Shown one piece after another: positions 8,692 through 17,188 of a DNA stretch of 47,845 nucleotides; the first letter of the stretch is position 1; each line of letters opens with the position of its first letter. The translations under genes and the position numbers were made by a program. The DNA comes from Sphingobacterium sp. Its GTDB lineage: Bacteria; Bacteroidota; Bacteroidia; Sphingobacteriales; Sphingobacteriaceae. The stretch covers positions 1 through 47,845 of the forward strand of contig JALAGS010000035.1 of assembly GCA_022712315.1 (NCBI GenBank), given 5' to 3'. The notes beneath the pieces are model-generated. The model had not been told where the DNA came from and ran no database searches. It was given only the letters and a program-made list of their open reading frames with translations.

Positions 8692-9747
8692 ATGAGCAAC
8701 CCATCTGAATGGATTAGTAAAGATTTTGGCGCCTTTAAATTAAGGTTTCGACCTTATACCCTCACGCTGCGCCATGTTTTTACTGTCGCTTCTTTTAGCC
8801 GAAGCACAACACCGGTTGTATTGACCGAATTAGAGTATGATGGCATTATAGGTTATGGTGAAGCAAGCATGCCTCCCTACCTCGGCGAATCGCAGGAAAG
8901 TGTCCTATCATTTCTCAATCAGATCGATCTGACAGGCTTCAACTCTCCATTTCAAACCGAAGAGATCCTGCATTATATCGATCAGCTCGCTTCAAAAAAT
9001 ACCGCTGCAAAGGCTTCCGTTGATATCGCCCTGCATGATATCCTTGGTAAAATCATGAATCAGCCTTATTATAAGGTATGGGGATTAAATCCTGATCTTA
9101 TTCCACCGACATCTTATACGATAGGTATTGATACCGAAGAAATGATCCGTAAAAAAGTCGCAGAGGCCGATCAATTCAAAATTCTAAAGGTGAAGCTGGG
9201 GCTCGATACGGACAAGATGATTATCGATACAATCCGTCAGGTGACAGATCGGCCATTATGTGCTGATGTGAACCAAGGCTGGAAAACCCGCGAAGAAGCA
9301 TTGGAGATGGCTCATTGGCTAGCGGAAAGAAATGTTTCATTTTTAGAACAACCAATGCCCAAAGAGCAAATAGACGATAATGCCTGGCTAACGGAGCATA
9401 GTCCAATCCCGACCATCGCTGACGAAGGCTGTCAACGACTTGTCGATGTACCTGCTTTAAAGGGGGTATATTCGGGTATTAATATCAAATTGATGAAATG
9501 TACAGGCATGCGCGAAGCCAAGCGCATGGCAGAACTTGCCCGCTCTTTGGAAATGAAAGTTATGATTGGCTGTATGACCGAAACATCATGTGCCATCAGT
9601 GCCGCCGCACAACTTGCTCCGCTAACAGACTGGGCTGACCTAGACGGTGCTCTGTTAATTGCAAATGATATATACGACGGCATGACCGTGGTAAATGGCA
9701 ATTGCCTCCTTCCTGATCGTCCTGGAATTGGAATTTTAAGAAAATAA
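8692..9747 (+). CDS. Dipeptide epimerase (L-Ala-D/L-Glu epimerase, enolase superfamily)
   Basis: This 351-residue cytoplasmic enzyme converts L-Ala-D-Glu to L-Ala-L-Glu so ordinary peptidases can use it. It shows the muconate-lactonizing subgroup residues: K166 and K168 in KVKLG, metal ligands D192 (ADVNQGW), E219 (LEQPMP) and D244 (ADEG), and K266 (INIKLMK). I chose the ATG at 8692 because the open frame upstream of it overlaps the end of the NlpC/P60 gene. That gives a 7-bp gap and a normal N-terminus without signal peptide. The pair parallels Bacillus ykfB-ykfC. Confidence 0.92.
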   Translation: MSNPSEWISKDFGAFKLRFRPYTLTLRHVFTVASFSRSTTPVVLTELEYDGIIGYGEASMPPYLGESQESVLSFLNQIDLTGFNSPFQTEEILHYIDQLASKNTAAKASVDIALHDILGKIMNQPYYKVWGLNPDLIPPTSYTIGIDTEEMIRKKVAEADQFKILKVKLGLDTDKMIIDTIRQVTDRPLCADVNQGWKTREEALEMAHWLAERNVSFLEQPMPKEQIDDNAWLTEHSPIPTIADEGCQRLVDVPALKGVYSGINIKLMKCTGMREAKRMAELARSLEMKVMIGCMTETSCAISAAAQLAPLTDWADLDGALLIANDIYDGMTVVNGNCLLPDRPGIGILRK

Positions 9748-9753
9748 CCCTAT

Positions 9754-9797
9754 ATTCAGTGCAATGTTTTTTTCTTAAAGAAAAGATTGCACTGAAT
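9754..9797 (+). other. Strong hairpin between the epimerase and susC genes
   Basis: A perfect 12-bp stem, ATTCAGTGCAAT / ATTGCACTGAAT, encloses a T-rich and A-rich loop that adds about six further pairs (TTTTCT with AGAAAA). No T-tract follows on either strand, so it is not a standard terminator. It may be an mRNA processing or stabilising structure setting susCD levels apart from the enzymes. Confidence 0.6.
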
Positions 9798-9872
9798 GGC
9801 TATCACAGGTTTGACCAACACTCGATAGCACCAAAATATTAACAAACTAAATTAATCAATTCACTCTTTTAT

Positions 9873-9926
9873 GGAATATCCATGTCTGAGAAACACAAAA
9901 GACTGTGAACATCAACCGGATATTCC
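9873..9926 (+). promoter_or_regulatory. Structured susC leader (inverted repeat)
   Basis: GGAATATCC (9873-9881) pairs with GGATATTCC (9918-9926). Inside them GTCT and AGAC can also pair. The structure ends 28 bp before the susC start. It could be a 5'-UTR regulatory hairpin or a split operator. No sigma/anti-sigma pair or hybrid two-component regulator is encoded nearby to regulate this SusCD pair. Confidence 0.35.
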
Positions 9927-9954
9927 GTATTGCTTCTAAAAGACAAATATTTAT

Positions 9955-12900
9955 ATGAAACAACATGTGCTCACAACGTTGTGTCTCATAGCCTGTGGTT
10001 CGATGCAGTCTTTACATGCACAACAGATCCAAATCGCAGGTAAAATAACAGACAGCAATGGAAAACCGATTAGCGGAGTTACAATACATGTAAAAGGCGC
10101 TAGTCAAGGGACCTCAACAAACGAAAATGGCCTATTTACCTTAACTGCGAATGCTAATGCGACATTAAGTATATCTGCCGTAGGTTATGGTCCACAAGAA
10201 ATTCAGGTCAATGGCCGCAAAACCATTAGTATATCACTTAACAGTGATGAACATGCATTGGATGAAGTCATTGTCATTGCCTATGGAACGGCTAAAAAAA
10301 GTACCTATACAGGTTCGGCGGCGCAAGTAAAATCAGATGCCATCGATAAACAACCTGTCACTTCCTTTGAAAAAGCACTTACTGGACGTGTCGCGGGTCT
10401 GCAAATGTCAAATGGATCTGGCCAGGCCGGTGCAACTTCAGCGATACGCATTCGAGGCATCGGCTCCATGAACGCATCGAATGAGCCGCTATATGTCATT
10501 GACGGAGTTCCGGTTATTTCGGGTAGTGTCGGACAAATGGGCGATTATATTGTCAATACAAACAACGTAATGAGCACATTAAATCCGAGCGATATCGAAT
10601 CCATTTCTGTCCTAAAAGACGCTGCTGCTTCTTCTCTTTACGGCTCCCGCGCAGCAAATGGTGTTATCATCATCACCACAAAAAAGGGCAAAAATGGAGA
10701 CCCAAAGATCAATGTTAAGTCCTCTATTGGCATTAGTCCTTCTTGGGCAACAAAAAATAATGAGCCCGCTTCAGTACAGGATCAAATCAATATGCTTTAT
10801 AGTGTATTATATGATTCTAGAATAGCAGCAGGTCAAACAGCTGAACAGGCGAATAAAAATACCTTATTCCGTTTAAATTCTTTAGACTGGAATCCAAATT
10901 CGGCAAATTATGGTAAACCAACTTCTTCTTATGGTTTTGGTATTCATGGTTATCAATTCAGCACGGATGGAACCTCACAATGGGAAAATGTTCATATCTC
11001 AGGAAAAACAGATGGTGTAGAAAATCGAGATGGCAAATATTATGACTGGAACAAAGCATTATTTAGAACTGGAATATTCAACAGCAACGACATTTCAGTA
11101 AGCGGAGCAACAGAAAAAACGAATTACTATGCATCTTTAGGATACACACAGGACAAAAGCAGGATTATAGAAAATAACTTCGACAGAATTAATGGGCGGA
11201 TTAATTTAACACAGAAGATTGGAAAATATCTTGAATTTGGTTCAAACGTCAACTACGCGAAAAACAAGCTTATCGGGATGAATGACACAAGGAATACAGG
11301 AACAAATTACCTGTATCAGGCGAGTAATTTATTATGGCAAATGTATTGGCCAACTGATTATAAAACAGGTAACGAATATACAGCTCGCTATGGTAGTCTT
11401 GCTTATAATCCTTTATATTACAACAAAGAATGGGAAAACTCGTCCAAGACAAGCAAATTATCAGCTATAGAATCCTTATCATTAAAGTTGTTGCCTGAAC
11501 TGACATTGAAGACTATTTTCTCGTATGATAGAACCGAGGTCAAAGATCATATCTATTATAGTGCTAAACATTATAACGGTATGGCAGACAACGGCCGGGT
11601 TACAGAGGTGTCTACATCCATTGAAAAATTGGTATCATCCACAACCGCTAATTACAACAAAAGTTTTGGCTTACATAATATTGGGTTATTAGCAGGTTTC
11701 GAAGCTGAAAAAAATACAACGGACTTTATCCGAGCTACAGGTAAAGATTTACCATCCTCTTCACTTCATACAGTCGCCACTGCAGGTATATTGGACGCGT
11801 CGGCCTATTCTTGGGGCAATAATATGATGTCTGTATTATCGCGGGCGGAATATAACTACGATGAACGTTATTTTGCCTCAGCATCTTTTAGAAGGGATGG
11901 TTCATCCCGCTTGGCACCCGGTCCTCGTTGGGGCAATTTTTGGTCTTTAGCAGCTTCTTGGAACTTGACTAAGGAATCTTTTATTAAAGAGATCGAAGAA
12001 ATCAATAACCTGAGAATTAGAGGTTCCTACGGTGTAAATGGCACATTGCCTACCGATCTCTTTGCTTGGAGAAATCTGACAAGCTATTCCAATAAATATA
12101 TGACGCAACCAGGAGGGGGTCTAAATAATTTAGGCAATCCAGACGTAGCTTGGGAGAAAAATTACTCCACAAACGTCGCTTTAGAATTTGGCCTGTTCCA
12201 CAACAAACTATTCGGAACCATTGAATATTTTAACAGAGATTCGAAGGACCTATTACAGAACGTTCCAATCTCCACAATTACCGGATTCAGCTCTATATTG
12301 CGGAATGTAGGAGAGATGAATAATAAAGGTATTGAAATTGAATTGGGCTCTGACATCGTTAAAAATGAAAATTGGAAATGGACATTAAGTGCAAATGCTG
12401 CGTTCATCAAATCCAAGATTACAAAATTATATGGTGGACGGGATATCGTTTGGTATGACCCAACAGGCGCAGATGATAGAGCTCGATTTATTTATCGTGA
12501 AGGAGAATCGTCTTTATCTTTCTTTGGTCTTGAATGGGCTGGTACTGATCAAACCAATGGCAAAAATGTCTGGTACACAAATGATGGCACTGACGGCGAT
12601 TTTATGTTCAACGGAAAAGCTGCAAGCTATGATTACAAAAAAGCGAAACAAACCATCATCGGAAATGCTAATCCTAAGCTATATGGCGGTGTAAATTCTG
12701 ACATCGATTATAAAAACTTTTCATTGGGATTGAATTTTGCCTATAAAATTGGTGGCAAACTTTATGATGCTACATCCAAAGATGTGGCGGACGACGGCTA
12801 TTATTGGGAAAGAATTCATTCCGCCTATTTTACAGAAAATAGTTGGTCACCTTCCAATACCAGTGGATCCTACCCAATGGTTACAGGAAGGGATCTGGAA

Positions 12901-13161
12901 GATGTGAATCAGATCAGCAGCAGACAACTGTTTGATGCTTCATATCTTAGATTAAAGAACATTTCGTTGAGCTATAGATTACCGAATGAGTTTTTAAAAC
13001 GAGCAGGTATTTCCAATGCAAGAGTATTTTTCAATGGGAGCAATTTGTTAACTGTTTCAAAATACAAGTATATGGACCCGGAAGTCAACCAATTTGGTAC
13101 TCGGGGTTGGGAAACACCATTAGCAAAAACATACACTTTTGGTGTCGAATTTGGTTTTTAA
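9955..13161 (+). CDS. SusC/RagA-family TonB-dependent outer-membrane transporter
   Basis: A 1068-residue outer-membrane receptor. It has a signal peptide ending LHAQ (residue 23), a carboxypeptidase-regulatory-like beta-sandwich domain (about 26-95), the TonB-box region DEVIVIAYG, the plug with the family segment RGIGSMNASNEPLYVIDGVP, then the beta-barrel ending in a C-terminal Phe. There is no STN signalling domain, unlike the receptor at 32911-36324. The partner SusD follows 17 bp downstream. Substrate is not readable from sequence. The flanking murein-peptide enzymes suggest muropeptides or other peptides, as for the RagAB peptide importers. Confidence 0.95.
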   Translation: MKQHVLTTLCLIACGSMQSLHAQQIQIAGKITDSNGKPISGVTIHVKGASQGTSTNENGLFTLTANANATLSISAVGYGPQEIQVNGRKTISISLNSDEHALDEVIVIAYGTAKKSTYTGSAAQVKSDAIDKQPVTSFEKALTGRVAGLQMSNGSGQAGATSAIRIRGIGSMNASNEPLYVIDGVPVISGSVGQMGDYIVNTNNVMSTLNPSDIESISVLKDAAASSLYGSRAANGVIIITTKKGKNGDPKINVKSSIGISPSWATKNNEPASVQDQINMLYSVLYDSRIAAGQTAEQANKNTLFRLNSLDWNPNSANYGKPTSSYGFGIHGYQFSTDGTSQWENVHISGKTDGVENRDGKYYDWNKALFRTGIFNSNDISVSGATEKTNYYASLGYTQDKSRIIENNFDRINGRINLTQKIGKYLEFGSNVNYAKNKLIGMNDTRNTGTNYLYQASNLLWQMYWPTDYKTGNEYTARYGSLAYNPLYYNKEWENSSKTSKLSAIESLSLKLLPELTLKTIFSYDRTEVKDHIYYSAKHYNGMADNGRVTEVSTSIEKLVSSTTANYNKSFGLHNIGLLAGFEAEKNTTDFIRATGKDLPSSSLHTVATAGILDASAYSWGNNMMSVLSRAEYNYDERYFASASFRRDGSSRLAPGPRWGNFWSLAASWNLTKESFIKEIEEINNLRIRGSYGVNGTLPTDLFAWRNLTSYSNKYMTQPGGGLNNLGNPDVAWEKNYSTNVALEFGLFHNKLFGTIEYFNRDSKDLLQNVPISTITGFSSILRNVGEMNNKGIEIELGSDIVKNENWKWTLSANAAFIKSKITKLYGGRDIVWYDPTGADDRARFIYREGESSLSFFGLEWAGTDQTNGKNVWYTNDGTDGDFMFNGKAASYDYKKAKQTIIGNANPKLYGGVNSDIDYKNFSLGLNFAYKIGGKLYDATSKDVADDGYYWERIHSAYFTENSWSPSNTSGSYPMVTGRDLEDVNQISSRQLFDASYLRLKNISLSYRLPNEFLKRAGISNARVFFNGSNLLTVSKYKYMDPEVNQFGTRGWETPLAKTYTFGVEFGF

Positions 13162-13178
13162 CGAAAAAAAACAGTATT

Positions 13179-14648
13179 ATGAAAAAGCTTTTTATTGCCT
13201 CGTGCATAACAATATCATTAGCAATCAGCTCTTGTAGCAATTTTTTGGATGTCACACCGACCAATATGGGAGACTCCAATACCTCAATCCAAACTGCTGC
13301 TGACGCAAAGGTGATTATGAATGGATTAATGAGTAAAATGGCAAACGTCGCATACTATGGACGAAACTTCCCGCTTTACGCTGATGCAAAAGGAGGTGAC
13401 TTTACGATAGCATCCCAGGGTCGCGGTTATGACTATCTTTATGTATTTAATCATTCAGCCTCTTCTAATCCTTATTCGGGTATCTGGACACAAGGGTTTC
13501 ATACACTTGTACAGATCAATAATCTTTTGACGAATATAGATAAACTAATTGCTGCCGGTTCGACAGAAAATTTCAATACATATAAGGGACAAGCATTGAC
13601 CGCAAGGGCCCTCATTAATTTTGATCTTGTCAGGTTGTATGGGAAACCCTATAACATGGAAAAATCTGCCCTTGGCATTCCTAATGTCACGAAAGTACTC
13701 GAATATAGCGCGCAGGAAAAACGTATTTCCGTTGAGGAAAACTACAAACAGATCGTACAGGATCTAAAGGATGCAGAAAGCTTATTGCCAAAATCCAAGT
13801 CGGATGGGTATTTCAACTTTTTCGCCAATAAAGCGCTGCAAGCTCGTGTGTACCTCTATATGAATGATTATGACAACTCGTTAAAATCAGCTCAGGAAGT
13901 TATAGACTCAAAAGTATATACATTATATAGCAATGAAAACTGGGTAAAATCCTGGACGAGTATGTTTGGAACGGAATCTATTTTAGAATTGGGTGTCTAT
14001 CCGAATGAAGCTGATGCAGGAACAAGCTCATTGGGGGCTATGTTTCGCAGGAAAGGCCACGGCAGCACCGCCATATTGGGCAACTTTATAGCCGCAGATC
14101 CATTCTTGGCCAAACTTAAGAAAGACGAGACAGATGTCAGATGGGGTGTTATGGCCTACGATGAAGTCGGTACCACGCATTTAGGAGCGGTCTATAAATA
14201 TAGCGGCAGTACAACTCTTACTGGTGATAAAAACACAGCAGCAAATAGTACCGCTGTCAATATTAAGGTCATTCGTTTGTCCGAAGTATATCTGATCGCT
14301 GCCGAAGCAGCTCTGTTAAAAACGTCACCAGACAAAGCCCTTGCAGCGACGTATCTGAATTCCATTCGTCAACGGTCACCTAAATTGGATGCTGCAACTT
14401 CCAATACGATTACATTAGACATGATTGCCGATGAAAGAAGTAAAGAACTTTTAGGTGAAGGCCACCGTTTCTTCGATATGATGCGCTGGAATAAATCGAT
14501 CACATTCGATGACGATTTAGGTAATATAAGTACGACTAATAGGCAAAAAACTATTGATAGAACCTTTTTTAAAACCATTCTTCCAATTTCATTAGACGAA
14601 ATGAACGCAAATCCTGCTATCGCAAATCAACAGAATACAGGCTATTAA
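13179..14648 (+). CDS. SusD/RagB-family substrate-binding lipoprotein
   Basis: A 489-residue surface lipoprotein that caps its SusC barrel and captures substrate. The lipoprotein signal is MKKLFIASCITISLAISSC, with C19 as the lipidated residue. The early FLDVTPT and the late segments RLSEVYLIAAEA and ERSKELLGEGHRFFDMMRW are SusD/RagB hallmarks. I set the start at 13179 rather than at an upstream in-frame ATG because only this start gives the lipoprotein leader and does not overlap susC. An A-rich ribosome-binding region precedes it. A terminator follows. Confidence 0.95.
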   Translation: MKKLFIASCITISLAISSCSNFLDVTPTNMGDSNTSIQTAADAKVIMNGLMSKMANVAYYGRNFPLYADAKGGDFTIASQGRGYDYLYVFNHSASSNPYSGIWTQGFHTLVQINNLLTNIDKLIAAGSTENFNTYKGQALTARALINFDLVRLYGKPYNMEKSALGIPNVTKVLEYSAQEKRISVEENYKQIVQDLKDAESLLPKSKSDGYFNFFANKALQARVYLYMNDYDNSLKSAQEVIDSKVYTLYSNENWVKSWTSMFGTESILELGVYPNEADAGTSSLGAMFRRKGHGSTAILGNFIAADPFLAKLKKDETDVRWGVMAYDEVGTTHLGAVYKYSGSTTLTGDKNTAANSTAVNIKVIRLSEVYLIAAEAALLKTSPDKALAATYLNSIRQRSPKLDAATSNTITLDMIADERSKELLGEGHRFFDMMRWNKSITFDDDLGNISTTNRQKTIDRTFFKTILPISLDEMNANPAIANQQNTGY

Positions 14649-14655
14649 TTACCAA

Positions 14656-14690
14656 AAATAAGAAAGTCCACTATGTGGACTTTCTTATTT
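14656..14690. terminator. Bidirectional terminator (susD / M14 peptidase)
   Basis: A 16-bp perfect stem, AAATAAGAAAGTCCAC / GTGGACTTTCTTATTT, with a 3-nt TAT loop lies between the two converging halves of the putative murein-peptide locus. T-rich ends occur on both strands. Confidence 0.85.
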
Positions 14691-14718
14691 TCATGCTTAT
14701 TCATTCTATTCTACACCG

Positions 14719-16122
14719 CTAAAAGATTAAATTTTTATAATGTTTTTGTAGCTCTTTTTTCAAATCGATCACATAACCATTAATTACAGCATAAATAATC
14801 TTTTCTTCTTTACGAATAAAAAAATCTGCTAAACCATCCAAAAGTAACTGCTGGTGAAGTTCAGTGGATTGGTCACTCAAAATTCGTATTGGAAGGCCGT
14901 GTAGACATTTATCCTGGACAGTCTTTTCTATAACAACTGTCGCATACCCTTCTTCAAACAAAGATGAAATAGTATTGTCATCTAAATCGGATAAAGAAGC
15001 AAAGCTCTTTGTAAAAATTTTAGCCGGAACAAATTCCATTCCCGAAACATCAATATCCTGGTATCCATAAAAGTCCTGCAAATCACCAATATCTTCAATT
15101 CTACCTTCCACATAATAATTAGACCCCAAGGTCTTTTCATTTTGCCGAATAGCGACATCAACGACTATCTGTTTTCCATTCTGCTCAATAGTCAAATTTC
15201 TCAGCAATACATCGTGGAGCTTTTCATCATTGAATGGTATTGCTTCATAATCGGCAAGAGAATAGGACACAAAAGATTGACGAGCAATTTCTTCAAATGC
15301 TTTTAAAAGTGCGACGAAATTGCATTTTCTCACCATCATTTTCTCCGTATCGCCGACGTAAGCTCCCGATTCAATTAAAATAGTGCTGGCGCCCCATTTT
15401 TGAAAGTTGTCACCGAAACCACGTGGCGTATGCTCATCATCATACTTCGCTACTGCATTTGGCACAAATTCCTGAAGTATCTTATCTATCCCCACGATAA
15501 CACGCATCGCATCGGCTCTGGTTTTATTGATACTTCTTGCATAGTCATAAGCAGGAGCTAGTAACGAAATCGTCACCGGTATGGCTGTCCCCGGAATATT
15601 ATAGTAATTGTTTTGATTATGGAGATTAAAGGCGAAATCAGGTTTTAACAATATAGCCTGTTCTTTCAGCAATGCTCCTTCTACTGTTGCCGTTGCACGG
15701 GCATCTCTATTCATATCAACATCCATCGCCGTTCGCCGCTGGAACCGCTCAGCTCCATCCGGATTCAGCATTGGAATAAAATACAGTGTCAATTTTGATG
15801 CTATCTCATTTCTATATGCATCAAACCCATCATCTTCGCCTGCAAAGAAATTAAACAGATCAAACAATGCCATTGTCGCCGTAGGCTCATCACCATGCAT
15901 CTGTGACCATAAAAGTATTTTGATTGGCCCTTGACCATATTGTAAGCGACAGATCGAACGGTTTTCAGTTGACTTGCCAATCTCTGTTATCGAAAGACGT
16001 CCAGAGCTTCGGACATTTTCCAATAGCGGTAAAATATCGGCATGTTTAAATCTTCTATGCATCAAAGCCTTTTCTTCATACAAAGAAAAGGCTTTGATTA
16101 AATCATCTTTTATTAATTTCAT
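14719..16122 (-). CDS. M14-family zinc carboxypeptidase
   Basis: A 467-residue metallopeptidase with no signal peptide. The M14 zinc ligands are H76 and E79 in MHGDEPT and H168 in NLHNQ. The catalytic glutamate is probably E251 in LIESGA. The segments MLNPDGAERFQRR and VDMNRD complete the family fold. A C-terminal region of about 170 residues does not resemble a known domain to me. Murein-tripeptide amidase MpaA is also M14 and splits gamma-D-Glu-diaminopimelate. With an S66 LD-carboxypeptidase gene 1 bp upstream, a similar role is plausible but inferred. Confidence 0.85.
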   Translation of the reverse strand: MKLIKDDLIKAFSLYEEKALMHRRFKHADILPLLENVRSSGRLSITEIGKSTENRSICRLQYGQGPIKILLWSQMHGDEPTATMALFDLFNFFAGEDDGFDAYRNEIASKLTLYFIPMLNPDGAERFQRRTAMDVDMNRDARATATVEGALLKEQAILLKPDFAFNLHNQNNYYNIPGTAIPVTISLLAPAYDYARSINKTRADAMRVIVGIDKILQEFVPNAVAKYDDEHTPRGFGDNFQKWGASTILIESGAYVGDTEKMMVRKCNFVALLKAFEEIARQSFVSYSLADYEAIPFNDEKLHDVLLRNLTIEQNGKQIVVDVAIRQNEKTLGSNYYVEGRIEDIGDLQDFYGYQDIDVSGMEFVPAKIFTKSFASLSDLDDNTISSLFEEGYATVVIEKTVQDKCLHGLPIRILSDQSTELHQQLLLDGLADFFIRKEEKIIYAVINGYVIDLKKELQKHYKNLIF

Positions 16123-16123
16123 C

Positions 16124-17179
16124 TTAGTCTTTTAATGCGGACTCCAATAAGGTGATAGTTCCCTGAGCGGCATCGATACGAACTTTTGCGCCTACAGGTA
16201 AGATAAATTGTTCGGCAATATGCCCTATAATAGCTCCCGTATAGGCCGGTATTTTCAACGGCTTAATATAATCGTTGAAGAGCTGGTCAAGCGTTACAGA
16301 TCCATACCCACTAGACGGTTTGCAATTGGTACACTTACCAAAAACAAATCCTTTGATTGCACCCAATATACCCGCATTTTTTAACTGGCAGAACATCCGG
16401 TCCACACGTTCCATATCTTCGTCTACCTCTTCTATGAAAAGAATTTTATCTTTGAAGTCCGGCAGATAGGACGAACCGCATAGTCCAGTCAGTACCGTCA
16501 TATTTCCGCCCAGCAATACTCCTTCTGTTGTGCCGGGATGAATGGTTGCGATACGGTCCTTTGTCTGTACAATATTATCACCTTTCGATTTTGGATTTTC
16601 AAATATTGCTGGTTGATTGGCTAGGAACTGGGCATTGAAGGCCTCAGCAAGCTTTTTGGTCCAGGTACTGATACCTACCGCTCCATGAAAAGTAACCAGT
16701 CCCGTTTTGGCGTATAGCGCCAAGATCAACGCTGTTATATCTGAATACCCCAATAGAATTTTCGGATTATTGGAAATCAGCTTATAATCCAATCGATCTA
16801 AAAGGCGCGATGTACCGGATCCCCCTCTGATACAGACAATCGCTTTGACCGTCGTATCGGCAAACATATCATGTATATCGGCAATTCGTTCTTGGTCTGT
16901 ACCTGCGAGATTACCATAGCGACTGCGTATATGTTTACCCTCCTTCACTTTAAAACCGAGCGTCTCAAATATCTCACGCGCAATACTAATCGACTCTTCA
17001 TCATCTAATACGCCTGCAGGGGTAATTAAACCAATTGTATCGCCCAGCTTTAATTTCCCGGCAAGTAATGTGGCTTGACCATACCATGCGCCCGTATCTG
17101 TCTCCGGCTGCCCCATGCCCAGTATAGGAATAGATAATGCCCCTAAGGCGATCGATTTTATAAAATCCCTTTTCTCCAT
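16124..17179 (-). CDS. Murein tetrapeptide LD-carboxypeptidase (S66 family, LdcA/YkfA-like)
   Basis: A 351-residue serine peptidase that removes the terminal D-Ala from murein tetrapeptides. The nucleophile is S146 in GYSDIT, and the rest of the triad is probably E250 or E251 in LFIEEVDE and H320 in GHIAEQ. The substrate-binding segments IRGGSGTSRLL and FHGAVG are also present. The N-terminus (EKRDFIKSIALGALSIP) looks like a Tat leader with Lys-Arg instead of Arg-Arg, so this copy is probably exported, unlike cytoplasmic E. coli LdcA. It lies 9 bp after pyrC and 1 bp before the M14 gene, so the three form an operon. Confidence 0.93.
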   Translation of the reverse strand: MEKRDFIKSIALGALSIPILGMGQPETDTGAWYGQATLLAGKLKLGDTIGLITPAGVLDDEESISIAREIFETLGFKVKEGKHIRSRYGNLAGTDQERIADIHDMFADTTVKAIVCIRGGSGTSRLLDRLDYKLISNNPKILLGYSDITALILALYAKTGLVTFHGAVGISTWTKKLAEAFNAQFLANQPAIFENPKSKGDNIVQTKDRIATIHPGTTEGVLLGGNMTVLTGLCGSSYLPDFKDKILFIEEVDEDMERVDRMFCQLKNAGILGAIKGFVFGKCTNCKPSSGYGSVTLDQLFNDYIKPLKIPAYTGAIIGHIAEQFILPVGAKVRIDAAQGTITLLESALKD

Positions 17180-17188
17180 CGCTAAATA

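Noticed and set aside
13107..13178. Longer N-terminus for SusD
   Set aside because: It lies within the end of susC and would bury the lipoprotein leader that starts at 13179.
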